A stretch of 36,268 nucleotides of DNA, taken from contig JALNWH010000007.1 in the NCBI GenBank assembly GCA_023230985.1, positions 1 through 36,268 of the forward strand. The letters are read 5' to 3'. Source of the DNA: Bacillota bacterium (GTDB lineage Bacteria; Bacillota; Clostridia; Lutisporales; Lutisporaceae). The notes under the pieces were generated by a model, which did no database searches, had not been told where the DNA came from, and saw nothing but the letters and a program-made list of their open reading frames with translations. A program made the translations under genes and the position numbers. Shown here piece after piece: positions 24,006 to 32,366 of this stretch. Positions within the stretch are counted from its first letter, which is position 1, and every line of letters starts with the position of its first letter.

Positions 24006-24935
24006 ATGACACGGTATATAATTAAGAGAATATTGGCAATGATACCGGTACTTTTAGGTATTTCGTTTGTGATTTTTACCATTATGAGTTTGACTCCCGG
24101 TGATCCGGCTCTTGCTATATTAGGGAAAGATGCAACACCTGAAGCACTTGAATTGCTAAGGGAGGATATGGGGTTAAATGAGCACTTTTTACTGCGCTAT
24201 GCCAAATATATGACAAATGCATTCAGAGGTGATTTTGGTATTTCTTATAGCACCAGAACACCGGTTTTCGATGAAGTGTTTAGCAGATACCCAAATACTT
24301 TAAAGCTATCCTTTTTTTCTATAATTTTTATGGTTGTTCTTGGAATACCGATTGGTATTGTTTCTGCTGTAAAAAAATATTCGCTTATTGATAGTATTAG
24401 TATGATTGGAGCTTTATTATTAACATCCATACCGGGTTTTTGGCTTGGTCTTATGTTAATACTCCAATTGTCTTTAAAGTATCGTTTGTTACCTGCAATA
24501 GGGATTGATTCCTGGAAAAACTATATTATGCCCTGTATTACACTTGGTGCGGCGGACTTGGCAATTTTAGTACGTATTACCCGTTCAAACATGCTAGAGA
24601 TTGTGCGCCAGGATTATATTAGAACTGCAAGAGCAAAAGGTGCAGGTAAGATGAGAGTGATATTTAAACATACGCTTCGTAATGCAATGCTACCTATTGT
24701 TACCACTATAGGATTATGCTTTGGTTCGCTGTTGAGTGGTGCAATCATAGTTGAAAGCGTATTTGGTATGCCCGGAGTAGGTACGATGATAATTAATGCT
24801 ATTCGGGCAAAAGATACTCCTTTAGTAATGGCTTCGGTACTATTTTTTACTATAATTATTGGATTAATCAATTTAATAGTAGATATTATTTACGCAATTA
24901 TTGATCCTAGGGTACGTTCAAGTTATGGAGGGTAA
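24006..24935 (+). CDS. Peptide ABC transporter permease, DppB type, second system
   Basis: A 309-aa permease with an N-terminal membrane segment (MIPVLLGISFVIFTIMSLTP), SLTPGDPALAILG, GLNEHFLLRY and the BPD loop RAKGAGKMRVIFKHTLRNAM. GMPGVGTMIINAI and the final IDPRVR are DppB-family features. The frame can be read from TTG 23976; ATG 24006 is chosen because AAAGGA lies about nine bases upstream and the membrane start fits the family. The partner permease ATG begins five bases after its stop. It forms the channel for the ligand bound by the lipoprotein at 21299. Confidence 0.92.
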   Translation: MTRYIIKRILAMIPVLLGISFVIFTIMSLTPGDPALAILGKDATPEALELLREDMGLNEHFLLRYAKYMTNAFRGDFGISYSTRTPVFDEVFSRYPNTLKLSFFSIIFMVVLGIPIGIVSAVKKYSLIDSISMIGALLLTSIPGFWLGLMLILQLSLKYRLLPAIGIDSWKNYIMPCITLGAADLAILVRITRSNMLEIVRQDYIRTARAKGAGKMRVIFKHTLRNAMLPIVTTIGLCFGSLLSGAIIVESVFGMPGVGTMIINAIRAKDTPLVMASVLFFTIIIGLINLIVDIIYAIIDPRVRSSYGG

Positions 24936-24939
24936 GACA

Positions 24940-25827
24940 ATGAAAGCTGATGTTAACATTTTAAGAAAAACTAAAGTAAAAAGACGTGGACAGTTAAGAT
25001 CCATTTGGAATCGATATAAAAGGAATAAGTTGGCCATGGTGGGGCTATTTTTAATGGCACTGCTTGTTTTTTTCAGCCTGTCAGCACATTTTATTGTAGA
25101 TTATGATAAAGCAATACATCAAAATATGCAAGAACGGTTCCAAGAACCAAGCTTAAAACATATATTTGGCACTGATCAATATGGTAGAGACATATTTGCA
25201 AGAATTATTCATGGAGCTAAAATTTCAATTTTTATGGGTTTATTTAATGTTGCAATTGCTCTTACTATTGGTTCAATTATTGGCTCAGTAGCCGGTTATT
25301 ATGGTGGTTATATTGATGGAATTGTAATGCGGATAATGGATGTTTTTCTAGCGATTCCTCAAACACTTCTTGCAATATCAATTGTAGCAGTTTTGGGACA
25401 AGGAGTTATAAATCTAATGATTGCTCTGATTATTTCGGCCATTCCTAAATTTGCACGTATTGTTAGGTCAGCAATATTAACGGTTAGGGGGCAGGAATAT
25501 ATTGAAGCTGCAAGAGCATATGGAACCAATGATATGCGTATTATTTTTAAACACGTAATGCCCAATGCTATCGGCCCCATTATCGTACAGGCAACACTGG
25601 ATATGGCATTTGCTATACTTTCTATTGCATCCTTAAGTTTTCTTGGATTAGGCATTTCTCCGCCAACACCTGAATGGGGTTCTATGCTTTCTGAAGGAAA
25701 AACATATATGCGGGATTATTCATATTTAGTAGTTTTTCCCGGGATAGCTATAGTAATCACAGTACTTGCATTAAACTTGATAGGCGATGGTTTACGTGAT
25801 GCACTAGATCCCAGATTGAGAAATTAA
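24940..25827 (+). CDS. Peptide ABC transporter permease, DppC type, second system
   Basis: A 295-aa DppC-type permease. A basic N-terminus precedes the first membrane segment (LAMVGLFLMALLVFFSL). HIFGTDQYGRDIFARIIHGA is the family signature, the BPD loop is AYGTNDMRIIFKHVMPNAIGP, and the protein ends GDGLRDALDPR. Reading frames from TTG 24901 or ATG 24925 are open, but ATG 24940 has GGAGGG seven bases upstream and is preferred. It overlaps nothing but starts five bases past the previous stop. It pairs with the preceding permease. Confidence 0.91.
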   Translation: MKADVNILRKTKVKRRGQLRSIWNRYKRNKLAMVGLFLMALLVFFSLSAHFIVDYDKAIHQNMQERFQEPSLKHIFGTDQYGRDIFARIIHGAKISIFMGLFNVAIALTIGSIIGSVAGYYGGYIDGIVMRIMDVFLAIPQTLLAISIVAVLGQGVINLMIALIISAIPKFARIVRSAILTVRGQEYIEAARAYGTNDMRIIFKHVMPNAIGPIIVQATLDMAFAILSIASLSFLGLGISPPTPEWGSMLSEGKTYMRDYSYLVVFPGIAIVITVLALNLIGDGLRDALDPRLRN

Positions 25828-25869
25828 TGGGTTGCCGGGTTTATCACAACCGGATAAAGGAGTGTTTAA

Positions 25870-26835
25870 ATGAAGAAAAAAATACTTGAAATAAAAGATT
25901 TATATGTGGAATATATAACCGAAGACGGGATTGTTCATGCAGTAAACGGACTTAATTTGGAATTGGAAAAAGGCCAAACGCTTGGCTTAGTGGGAGAAAC
26001 AGGTGCAGGGAAAACAACAACTGTTTTAAGTATTATGAAACTATTGCCTGAACAAATAGGTAGAATAACAAAAGGAACCATTTTATTGGATGGTAATAAT
26101 ATAACAGATTTAAGAGAAACTGAAATGCAAAAACTAAGGGGAAACGCTGTTTCAATGATTTTTCAAGACCCAATGACAAGCTTAAATCCGGTTTTATCGG
26201 TTGGAGATCAAATTGCGGAAGTATTGGAATTGCATCAGGCTGAGCTTGGTAAAAAGAGGATTGACGAAAGAGTTGATGAAATACTTGATATGGTTGGCCT
26301 ACAAAAAGAAAGAAAAGTTGAATATCCGCATCAATTTTCTGGTGGTATGAAGCAACGTATTGTTATTGCTATGGCATTAGCCTGTGAGCCAAAGTTGCTA
26401 CTTGCAGATGAACCAACTACAGCATTAGATGTTACTATACAGGCACAGGTACTGGAAATGATGAATAGATTGAAAGATACATTTAGCACTTCTATGATGC
26501 TTATTACACACGACTTAGGTGTAGTTGCCCAAACTTGTGATAGTGTGGCTATTATGTATGCCGGAAGAGTTATAGAGCAGGGTACATTAAAAGATATATA
26601 TACTGCTGGCAGACATCACCCATATACTATAGGTTTATTTAACTCCATACCGGATTTGACCAAAGATACTAAGCGATTAAGTCCTATAAAAGGCTTAATG
26701 CCGGATCCTATAAATCTACCAAATGGATGTGCATTTCATCCTCGATGCCCGGAATGTTTAGACGTTTGTAGATATGAGATGCCTGAAGAGAGCTGTTATG
26801 GCACTCACAAAATCAGATGCCACTTATACAAGTAA
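25870..26835 (+). CDS. Peptide ABC transporter ATPase, DppD type, second system
   Basis: A 321-aa ABC ATPase. Walker A is GETGAGKT, the Q-loop is in MIFQDPMTSLNPV, the signature is FSGGMKQR, Walker B is LLLADEPTTALD and the switch His is in LITHDLGVVAQ. The end CAFHPRCPECLDVCRYEMP is the oligopeptide-type C-terminal extension with four cysteines. AAAGGAG precedes the ATG. The 42-base gap before it contains a small GC-rich hairpin near 25832-25855 of unknown role. It works with the DppF-type ATPase encoded next. Confidence 0.93.
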   Translation: MKKKILEIKDLYVEYITEDGIVHAVNGLNLELEKGQTLGLVGETGAGKTTTVLSIMKLLPEQIGRITKGTILLDGNNITDLRETEMQKLRGNAVSMIFQDPMTSLNPVLSVGDQIAEVLELHQAELGKKRIDERVDEILDMVGLQKERKVEYPHQFSGGMKQRIVIAMALACEPKLLLADEPTTALDVTIQAQVLEMMNRLKDTFSTSMMLITHDLGVVAQTCDSVAIMYAGRVIEQGTLKDIYTAGRHHPYTIGLFNSIPDLTKDTKRLSPIKGLMPDPINLPNGCAFHPRCPECLDVCRYEMPEESCYGTHKIRCHLYK

Positions 26836-26928
26836 AATCAATAATGTCTCCTGATTTTATAAATATTGTACATGAGGGCTAAGGAAGATAGTGGATTTAA
26901 ACTTAAATAATTTAGATGAGGTGATTAG

Positions 26929-27876
26929 ATGAGTGTGCCATTGCTTGAGACAAAGGGGTTGAAAAAGTATTTTAAAACAAAAAACGGTTTTTTACATGCA
27001 GTTGATGATATTAACATTAAAATAGATGAAGGGAATACTCTTGGCGTAGTAGGTGAATCCGGTTGCGGGAAATCAACATTAGGAAGAACAATATTGCGAT
27101 TGATAGAACCCACAGAGGGAGAAGTTAGTTTTAACGGAAAAAACATTATTGAATATAATCGTAAGAGTATGGTTGCAATACGCGAAAAAATGCAAATCAT
27201 ATTCCAAGATCCTTATGCATCCTTAAACCCACGCATGACTGTAGGTGAAATCATTGCAGAACCACTATATGTATGCAAAATTACTAAAGGAAAAAAAGAG
27301 ACGAATAATCGTGTGCGTTCTTTGATGGAAACAGTAGGTTTGGCCGAAAGATATGAAAATGCATATCCACATGAGTTGGATGGCGGAAGAAGGCAAAGAA
27401 TTGGGATAGCGAGAGCCCTATCTGTAAATCCCAAATTTATTGTTTGTGATGAGCCGGTTTCGGCATTAGATGTTTCAATTCAGGCACAGATTTTAAACCT
27501 TATGATGGATTTACAAGAGGAGCAAAAACTTACTTATTTGTTTATTACCCATGACTTAAGCGTTGTAAAGCACATTAGTGACGAAATTGCAGTTATGTAT
27601 TTAGGAAAATGTGTAGAAAAAGCACCATCCAAGGAACTTTACAGCAATCCCAAGCATCCATATACACAGGCATTGTTGTCTGCTATTCCAATACCTAAAC
27701 TGGATCAGGGTAAGATAGTAAACATAATTAAAGGCGAAGTATTGAGTCCTATTAATCCTGCTCCGGGCTGCAGATTTGCACCACGATGCCCATACATTAA
27801 TAAAGACTGCACAGTTGCAGAACCGCCATTATGTGAAATTAACGAAAATCACTTTGTTTTATGTACTTTATACTAG
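26929..27876 (+). CDS. Peptide ABC transporter ATPase, DppF type, second system
   Basis: A 315-aa ABC ATPase with Walker A GESGCGKS, Q-loop in MQIIFQDPYASLNPR, Walker B FIVCDEPVSALD and switch His in FITHDLSVVKH. The signature motif reads LDGGRRQR instead of LSGGQ: the usual Ser is Asp and Gln is Arg. This variant is known to me from a subset of oligopeptide-type ATPases, so it need not be a defect. The C-terminus GCRFAPRCPYINKDC is the family extension. A GAGGTGAT ribosome site precedes the ATG. It completes the second importer. Confidence 0.92.
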   Translation: MSVPLLETKGLKKYFKTKNGFLHAVDDINIKIDEGNTLGVVGESGCGKSTLGRTILRLIEPTEGEVSFNGKNIIEYNRKSMVAIREKMQIIFQDPYASLNPRMTVGEIIAEPLYVCKITKGKKETNNRVRSLMETVGLAERYENAYPHELDGGRRQRIGIARALSVNPKFIVCDEPVSALDVSIQAQILNLMMDLQEEQKLTYLFITHDLSVVKHISDEIAVMYLGKCVEKAPSKELYSNPKHPYTQALLSAIPIPKLDQGKIVNIIKGEVLSPINPAPGCRFAPRCPYINKDCTVAEPPLCEINENHFVLCTLY

Positions 27877-27939
27877 ACATGAATATCCATCAGCAGAAAA
27901 TAAAACAAAGGTAATAAAAATTTAAATGGGGGATTTGAA

Positions 27940-28938
27940 ATGACAGAGATAGCATTGATTACACAACAAGAAGTAGTTAAGAAATTGAATATGAGAAAAG
28001 CCATTGACATTGTAGAAAAGGTATTTCAAACGCATGGAGAAAATCAGGTTCTTATGCCATCAAAGATAACTCTTGATTTAGGAGAGAGTAATGATTGGCC
28101 GCCATATGGGGGGTCTTTCAATGCAATGCCGGCTTACTTAGGTAATAGCTTTGATATGTCGGGAATAAAGTGGGTATGGGGATTTAGTGATAATCCTAAA
28201 AAAGGACTACCATATATAAGCGGTACTATTCTTTTAAACGATCCAAGAACCGGCGAACAGCTTGTTATGATGGATGGGGCTTATATTACAGATATAAGAA
28301 CCGGAGCTGCTACAGCTGTAGCGATTAAATATCTTGCAAGAAAAGATTCAAAAACAGTTGGTATAATAGGTGCAGGTGTGCAGGGAAGAATGAACCTTTA
28401 TGCAGCTAAAGAGGTTTTAAATATTGAAAAGGCCTATATCATTGATATTCAAGAAAAAACCGCACTATCATTTGCATCAGATCTAAGTAAAGAATTAGGT
28501 ATTGAAATCCTTGTTAAAAAAACCAATAAAGAAGTTGTTGAAAATGCAGATATTGTAATAACTACAACCATAGCAAATGAACCATTGGTTATGAATGAGT
28601 GGTTAAAAGAAGGGTCACTAGTTCTTTCAATTGGTTCATTCATAGAATTAGATGAGAATATACCATTATATACTGATAAGCTTATAGTAGATTGCTGGGA
28701 ACAAAATTCTCATAGAGGCGAATTATTAGAACTGGTCAAAGCCGGTCGAATTACAAAGGAAAATATTTATGCTGAATTACCTGAAATAGTAGCAGGTTTA
28801 AAAAATGGAAGAGAAAATAATAAAGAAAAAATTTGTGCTTGCCTTATTGGCATGGGTTCAGCAGATATTGGAATAGCAGCTACTTTGTATAAAGAATTTA
28901 AAGAAGAAGGATTTAAAAGATTATTTCATATAAGGTAG
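27940..28938 (+). CDS. Ornithine cyclodeaminase / mu-crystallin family enzyme (copy 1)
   Basis: A 332-aa cytoplasmic NAD(P)-dependent enzyme of the OCD/mu-crystallin family. The N-terminal half has TQQEVVKKLNMRKAIDIVEK and LVMMDGAYITDIRTGAATAVA; the Rossmann fold has TVGIIGAGVQGR at about 143-154. Members include ornithine cyclodeaminase (ornithine to proline and ammonia), alanine dehydrogenase, ketimine reductases and opine-type enzymes, so the substrate is open. Length is normal. It follows the importer by 63 bases and is probably in the same sigma-54 unit. A second, divergent copy lies at 30753. It would take an amino acid released by the peptidases. Confidence 0.88.
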   Translation: MTEIALITQQEVVKKLNMRKAIDIVEKVFQTHGENQVLMPSKITLDLGESNDWPPYGGSFNAMPAYLGNSFDMSGIKWVWGFSDNPKKGLPYISGTILLNDPRTGEQLVMMDGAYITDIRTGAATAVAIKYLARKDSKTVGIIGAGVQGRMNLYAAKEVLNIEKAYIIDIQEKTALSFASDLSKELGIEILVKKTNKEVVENADIVITTTIANEPLVMNEWLKEGSLVLSIGSFIELDENIPLYTDKLIVDCWEQNSHRGELLELVKAGRITKENIYAELPEIVAGLKNGRENNKEKICACLIGMGSADIGIAATLYKEFKEEGFKRLFHIR

Positions 28939-29017
28939 AACTATAAACATAAATAAATAACATAATATAAGCTTACTAATAATATATACAAAACTATAGA
29001 CTTAAAGCTACACGAAT

Positions 29018-29045
29018 TCGACATCTTATACTTATATTATATAAA
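29018..29045 (+). promoter_or_regulatory. Possible sigma-A promoter before the M20 dipeptidase gene
   Basis: TCGACA and TATAAA are 16 bases apart in the 169-base gap after copy 1 of the cyclodeaminase-family gene. The match is one mismatch per box and the spacing one short, so this is a weak call in AT-rich DNA. It would give the M20 gene its own transcript. Confidence 0.3.
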
Positions 29046-29065
29046 GATTACAACAAGATATTAAA

Positions 29066-29090
29066 TTACATTATATTTTATATAATGTAA
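29066..29090. repeat. Perfect 10-bp inverted repeat upstream of the M20 gene
   Basis: TTACATTATA (29066-29075) and TATAATGTAA (29081-29090) flank a five-base loop, ending two bases before the GGAAAGG ribosome site. The hairpin could be an operator or affect translation. It has no T-run of its own, so it is not a terminator. Confidence 0.5.
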
Positions 29091-29107
29091 TGGAAAGGAT
29101 GACATAG

Positions 29108-30454
29108 GTGGAAAAGGTTTACAATTATATAGAACTGCACCAAAAAAAATATTTGGAATTGTTACAAAGATTTCTAAGACAGCCTAGTGTTTCGACTACC
29201 GGTTTGGGAATGAAAGAAATGGTTATCTTATTAAAAGAAACACTTGTTGAAATGGGTTTTTCTATTGAAGAGATTGCCACAAAAGGGTATCCCATTATCT
29301 ATGGGGAACTAGCTGGAGAGGGAAGGCATACCCTTACATTCTATAATCACTACGATGTACAGCCAATTGATCCTATTGAAGAATGGGAAGTAGATCCTTT
29401 TAGCGGAACTATTAAGGATGGAAAAATAATCTCCCGCGGGGCTGCAGATAATAAGGGTCAGCTGATATCACGTCTATGTGCAATAGATGCTTATCTAAAA
29501 ACTTACGGGAGCTTACCTCTAAATATAAAAGTTATTTATGAAGGTGAAGAAGAAGTAGGAAGTCCTCATCTATCTTACTTTCGAAAGAATTATCCGGATA
29601 AATTAGAAACAGATGGAATTGTGTGGGAGGGTGGAGAAAGAGAAACGAAAGGTCCTGCCCATATTACTTTAGGAGTCAAAGGTCTAACTTATGTAGAACT
29701 TAGAGTGAGAACAGCAAATATTGATGCTCATTCCTGTAATGCTCCTATTTGGCCGAATGCTGTTTGGAGACTTATTTGGGCTTTGAACACATTGAAGAAC
29801 GAAAAAGATGAAATTCTGATTGATGGCTTTTATGATGAAGTAGTACCTCCTTCAGAACAAGATATAGAATACCTTAAGAATATTCCATATAATGAAAATG
29901 AAATACTTTCGCAAATGGGTATGAAGGGATTTATTAATGAAGTTACCGGAGAGGAGTTATTAAAAAAATATTTATATACTCCTACTTGTAATATTTGCGG
30001 AATAAAGGGTGGGTACATTGAAGAAGGTATAAAGACTGTGCTTCCATCCTATGCAACAGCAAAATTGGATTTTCGTTTAGTACCTAATATGGAATGTAAA
30101 AAAATCGTTAAATTATTACGTAAGCATTTGGACAAGCATGGTTTTTCCGATGTGGAGATTATTACCATGTCAGGCCAGCCAACCTTTCGCTCAGATTATA
30201 ATAATCCTTTAGTAAATGCAGCTATATCTGCATCTACAGAGGTGTATAAGTTTCCGCCGGTAATTTACCCCACTGATTCCGGGACCATGGGTGTTTATCA
30301 ATTTTGTCATGGTACTGAAATCCCTTGTGTTATGTACGGCGTAAGTAATAGGTTTTCACAAATTCATGCACCTAATGAGAATATTTTTGTTGAAGATTAT
30401 ATTTTAGGAATTAAAATGACAGCGGCATTAATGGATAAGTTTTCAAGTCACTAA
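29108..30454 (+). CDS. M20-family metallodipeptidase
   Basis: A 448-aa dinuclear zinc peptidase of the M20 carnosinase/PepV-like group. Metal and catalytic residues are seen: H81 and D83 in YNHYDVQP, D114 in GAADNKGQ, the acidic pair in EGEEEVGS (E148, E149) and H420 in QIHAPNE. The inserted dimerisation domain spans about residues 185-320. Such enzymes split dipeptides or remove a C-terminal residue in the cytoplasm. The start is GTG 29108, about nine bases after GGAAAGG; no ATG is better placed. It lies between two cyclodeaminase-family genes, which fits hydrolysis of an imported dipeptide and then deamination of the product. Confidence 0.9.
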   Translation: MEKVYNYIELHQKKYLELLQRFLRQPSVSTTGLGMKEMVILLKETLVEMGFSIEEIATKGYPIIYGELAGEGRHTLTFYNHYDVQPIDPIEEWEVDPFSGTIKDGKIISRGAADNKGQLISRLCAIDAYLKTYGSLPLNIKVIYEGEEEVGSPHLSYFRKNYPDKLETDGIVWEGGERETKGPAHITLGVKGLTYVELRVRTANIDAHSCNAPIWPNAVWRLIWALNTLKNEKDEILIDGFYDEVVPPSEQDIEYLKNIPYNENEILSQMGMKGFINEVTGEELLKKYLYTPTCNICGIKGGYIEEGIKTVLPSYATAKLDFRLVPNMECKKIVKLLRKHLDKHGFSDVEIITMSGQPTFRSDYNNPLVNAAISASTEVYKFPPVIYPTDSGTMGVYQFCHGTEIPCVMYGVSNRFSQIHAPNENIFVEDYILGIKMTAALMDKFSSH

Positions 30455-30682
30455 AATATTTATCGAGGCTAAGGATATCATAGAGTAATTTGTTATGTGT
30501 CTTAAATTTTACTGTTAACTATGAAAAAGAATGGTTAATCTAAAAGATAATCACTGGTAGTTAGTATACTTAATATAATTAATGTGCATTTATTTACGAA
30601 ATCTTTAGTAGTAAAGTGAGGTGATTATAAAAGATATATCTATATTTATTTTACTATAATCGCATAAAAATAGGCGACAAAA

Positions 30683-30716
30683 GAACTTTATAAAATGCAT
30701 AAATTTTATTAAGTTC
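30683..30716. repeat. 34-base imperfect inverted repeat before cyclodeaminase copy 2
   Basis: GAACTTTATAAAAT and ATTTTATTAAGTTC form 14-base arms with one mismatch around GCATAA. It lies about 40 bases upstream of the start codon at 30753 in a 298-base gap otherwise without a gene or clear promoter. It looks like an operator or mRNA hairpin; function unknown. Confidence 0.48.
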
Positions 30717-30752
30717 ATAAGGTAAGATTAAAATTATTAAGGAGGCATATTG

Positions 30753-31781
30753 ATGTTGCATGTATTCGCAGAGGAAGGACCAAGTGTAGAAATTTTGTTT
30801 CTTAACAAAAAGGAAGTAGAAGAGGTTATTACAAGGGAAGAGATAGAAGAAGCGGTAGAACTTGCATTTAGAACAGCTGGAGAAGGTAAATTAATTCAAC
30901 CTGTAAAATCGTATTTAGCCGTTGATTCCCCAAAAAACCGTAATCACTTTATATCAATGCCTACATATCTTGAAACAATAAATGTTGCAGGCATTAAATG
31001 GTGTTGTTTGTATTGGGATCGAGAACCGGGTATTCCTCCTGTTACTTGGGGAGATATATTAATTTTGAATTATCGATCAAACGGACTACCTTATGCAATT
31101 ATGGATTGCACTACAATTACCAACGAACGAACGGCTGCCCATTCTGTAATAGCAGCGAAATATTTAGCCAAGAAAAACTCTAAGACAGCAGCTATTATTG
31201 GATGTGGGGCAACATCTCAGACAGCTCTTCCCGGATTACTTGGTTATTTTGGATTGGAAAAGGCAAAGATATACGATATTAAACCTGAAATGATGGATAT
31301 ATATGAGAAAAACATAAAAAAACAAACATCTTCTCCTATTAATATAGTAAAGTGCTCATCTAATGAAGAAGCAGTTAAAGATGCTGATATAGTAATAGTT
31401 GGTACATCATCTATGGAACCCATAGTTAAGGAAAATTGGATTGCAGAAGGTGCATGCGTAATAGCCTTAAATAGTTTTTGCGATCTTGATCCCAAATTAA
31501 GTATGAAAGCAGATAAGTGGGTCCTAGGAAATAAAAAATCTGATAATTCAACAATAGTAATGAAGGAAACAGCAATAACACCCATTGAAGAGCTGTCTGT
31601 TGATAATGTTTATGCGGATTTGGGTGAGATAATAGCAGGCAAAGTGATAGGAAGAGAAAATGAAAAAGAACGTATTGTATATACTCACAAAGGTATGGGA
31701 GCTCTAGACGTTGCTGTTGGAGACATTGTTTATAAAAATGCAAAAAAGGCAGGCATAGGGAATATGATTAAATTAATCTAA
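30753..31781 (+). CDS. Ornithine cyclodeaminase / mu-crystallin family enzyme (copy 2, divergent)
   Basis: A 342-aa member of the same family as the gene at 27940 but clearly divergent. It has LNKKEVEEVITREEIEEAVE at the start, KWCCLYWDREPGIPP where copy 1 has the KWVWGF segment, and Rossmann motif AAIIGCGATSQTAL in place of GAGVQGR, so its nucleotide binding or substrate may differ. The short N-terminal extension before LFLNKKEV is unusual. The frame opens at TTG 30750; ATG 30753, seven bases after AAGGAGG, is chosen. The large gap and hairpin before it suggest separate control. It may deaminate or reduce a different amino acid or imine released by the peptidases. Confidence 0.83.
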   Translation: MLHVFAEEGPSVEILFLNKKEVEEVITREEIEEAVELAFRTAGEGKLIQPVKSYLAVDSPKNRNHFISMPTYLETINVAGIKWCCLYWDREPGIPPVTWGDILILNYRSNGLPYAIMDCTTITNERTAAHSVIAAKYLAKKNSKTAAIIGCGATSQTALPGLLGYFGLEKAKIYDIKPEMMDIYEKNIKKQTSSPINIVKCSSNEEAVKDADIVIVGTSSMEPIVKENWIAEGACVIALNSFCDLDPKLSMKADKWVLGNKKSDNSTIVMKETAITPIEELSVDNVYADLGEIIAGKVIGRENEKERIVYTHKGMGALDVAVGDIVYKNAKKAGIGNMIKLI

Positions 31782-31834
31782 TTTTCTAATCATTGTTAAA
31801 GTATTTAAAATACTGAGACAATAATAATCCCTTC

Positions 31835-32021
31835 CGGATTTGTTAACTAAGATGGGCTACTGTATTAATTAGTTTTGCCCGGTAGCGCTTTTGGAAATTG
31901 CGGCGAAGGCTATATTCGCATTGCTTGCATAGTAAATATAAGTACATTGAAGAAAGCATTTGGCAGGGTTGAAAAGATCAAACTATTTCAAAATAATACT
32001 TTCTTTGTTTTGGCCTGCTGA
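31835..32021 (+). pseudogene. Remnant of an aminotransferase C-terminus
   Basis: An unannotated stretch encodes LPGSAFGNCGEGYIRIA from 31875, continuing to STLKKAFGRVEKIKLF and a stop at 32019-32021. This is the C-terminal substrate-arginine block of class I/II aminotransferases (PGSAFG...GYxRI). Just upstream, another frame reads LRWATVLI, like the segment before PGSAFG, so there is at least one frameshift, and stops lie further upstream. No start or PLP lysine remains. It is not a copy of the gene at 577, whose end reads LSPGISFGSDWMDYVRLAYS. It is probably the decayed last gene of the second island. Confidence 0.72.
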
Positions 32022-32070
32022 ATGTAAAACTAGATAAAGCTGAAAACGATTGAAAAAATAAATTAAAACA

Positions 32071-32103
32071 ATAAAAATGAGCTATAAAAGGCTCATTTTT
32101 ATG
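32071..32103. terminator. Bidirectional terminator between convergent units
   Basis: ATAAAAATGAGC pairs with GCTCATTTTTAT around an eight-base loop. T-runs occur on both strands, so it can end the plus-strand second island and the minus-strand nuoEF unit. Confidence 0.85.
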
Positions 32104-32129
32104 TTGTATTTATTAACCGCAGATTGCTC

Positions 32130-32366
32130 CTATACCAGCGGGAGCTGTGACTGACTTTTTCCTATGCCAAGCATACATAGGCCGTTTATTGTTTTTAATC
32201 CGTTTTCTTTAGCCAGTTTTAGAAATAGGGTCTTATCCGGTTTATAGATAAGGTCAATTGCAGTATCAAAGTTTTTTAAAACCTTTTCCCGGTTTAATGC
32301 CAACTACGGCAGTTTCTACAATACCACTTACACAATCATTTTTTTCTATATTCCCGCATAAAATTA
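32130..32366 (-). pseudogene. Remnant resembling a shikimate dehydrogenase C-terminus
   Basis: Read on the minus strand from 32270 to a stop at 32130, the frame gives FDTAIDLIYKPDKTLFLKLA, then KENGLKTINGLCML. This matches the AroE C-terminal pattern D-x-IY-x-P-x-x-T-x-x-L...NGL-x-ML. The usual final V-x-QA helix is missing. Directly upstream, in another frame, an open stretch ending GIKPGKGFKKL runs from the end of the nuoF-like gene to a TGA. It is loosely like the VGM-x-P region of AroE, implying a frameshift. No Rossmann domain is left. AroE identity is likely but not certain. Confidence 0.5.

Noticed and set aside
25828..25869. GC-rich hairpin before the second DppD-type gene
   Set aside because: The stem is short and bulged with no T-run; I could not separate it from chance and mention it only in the gene entry.
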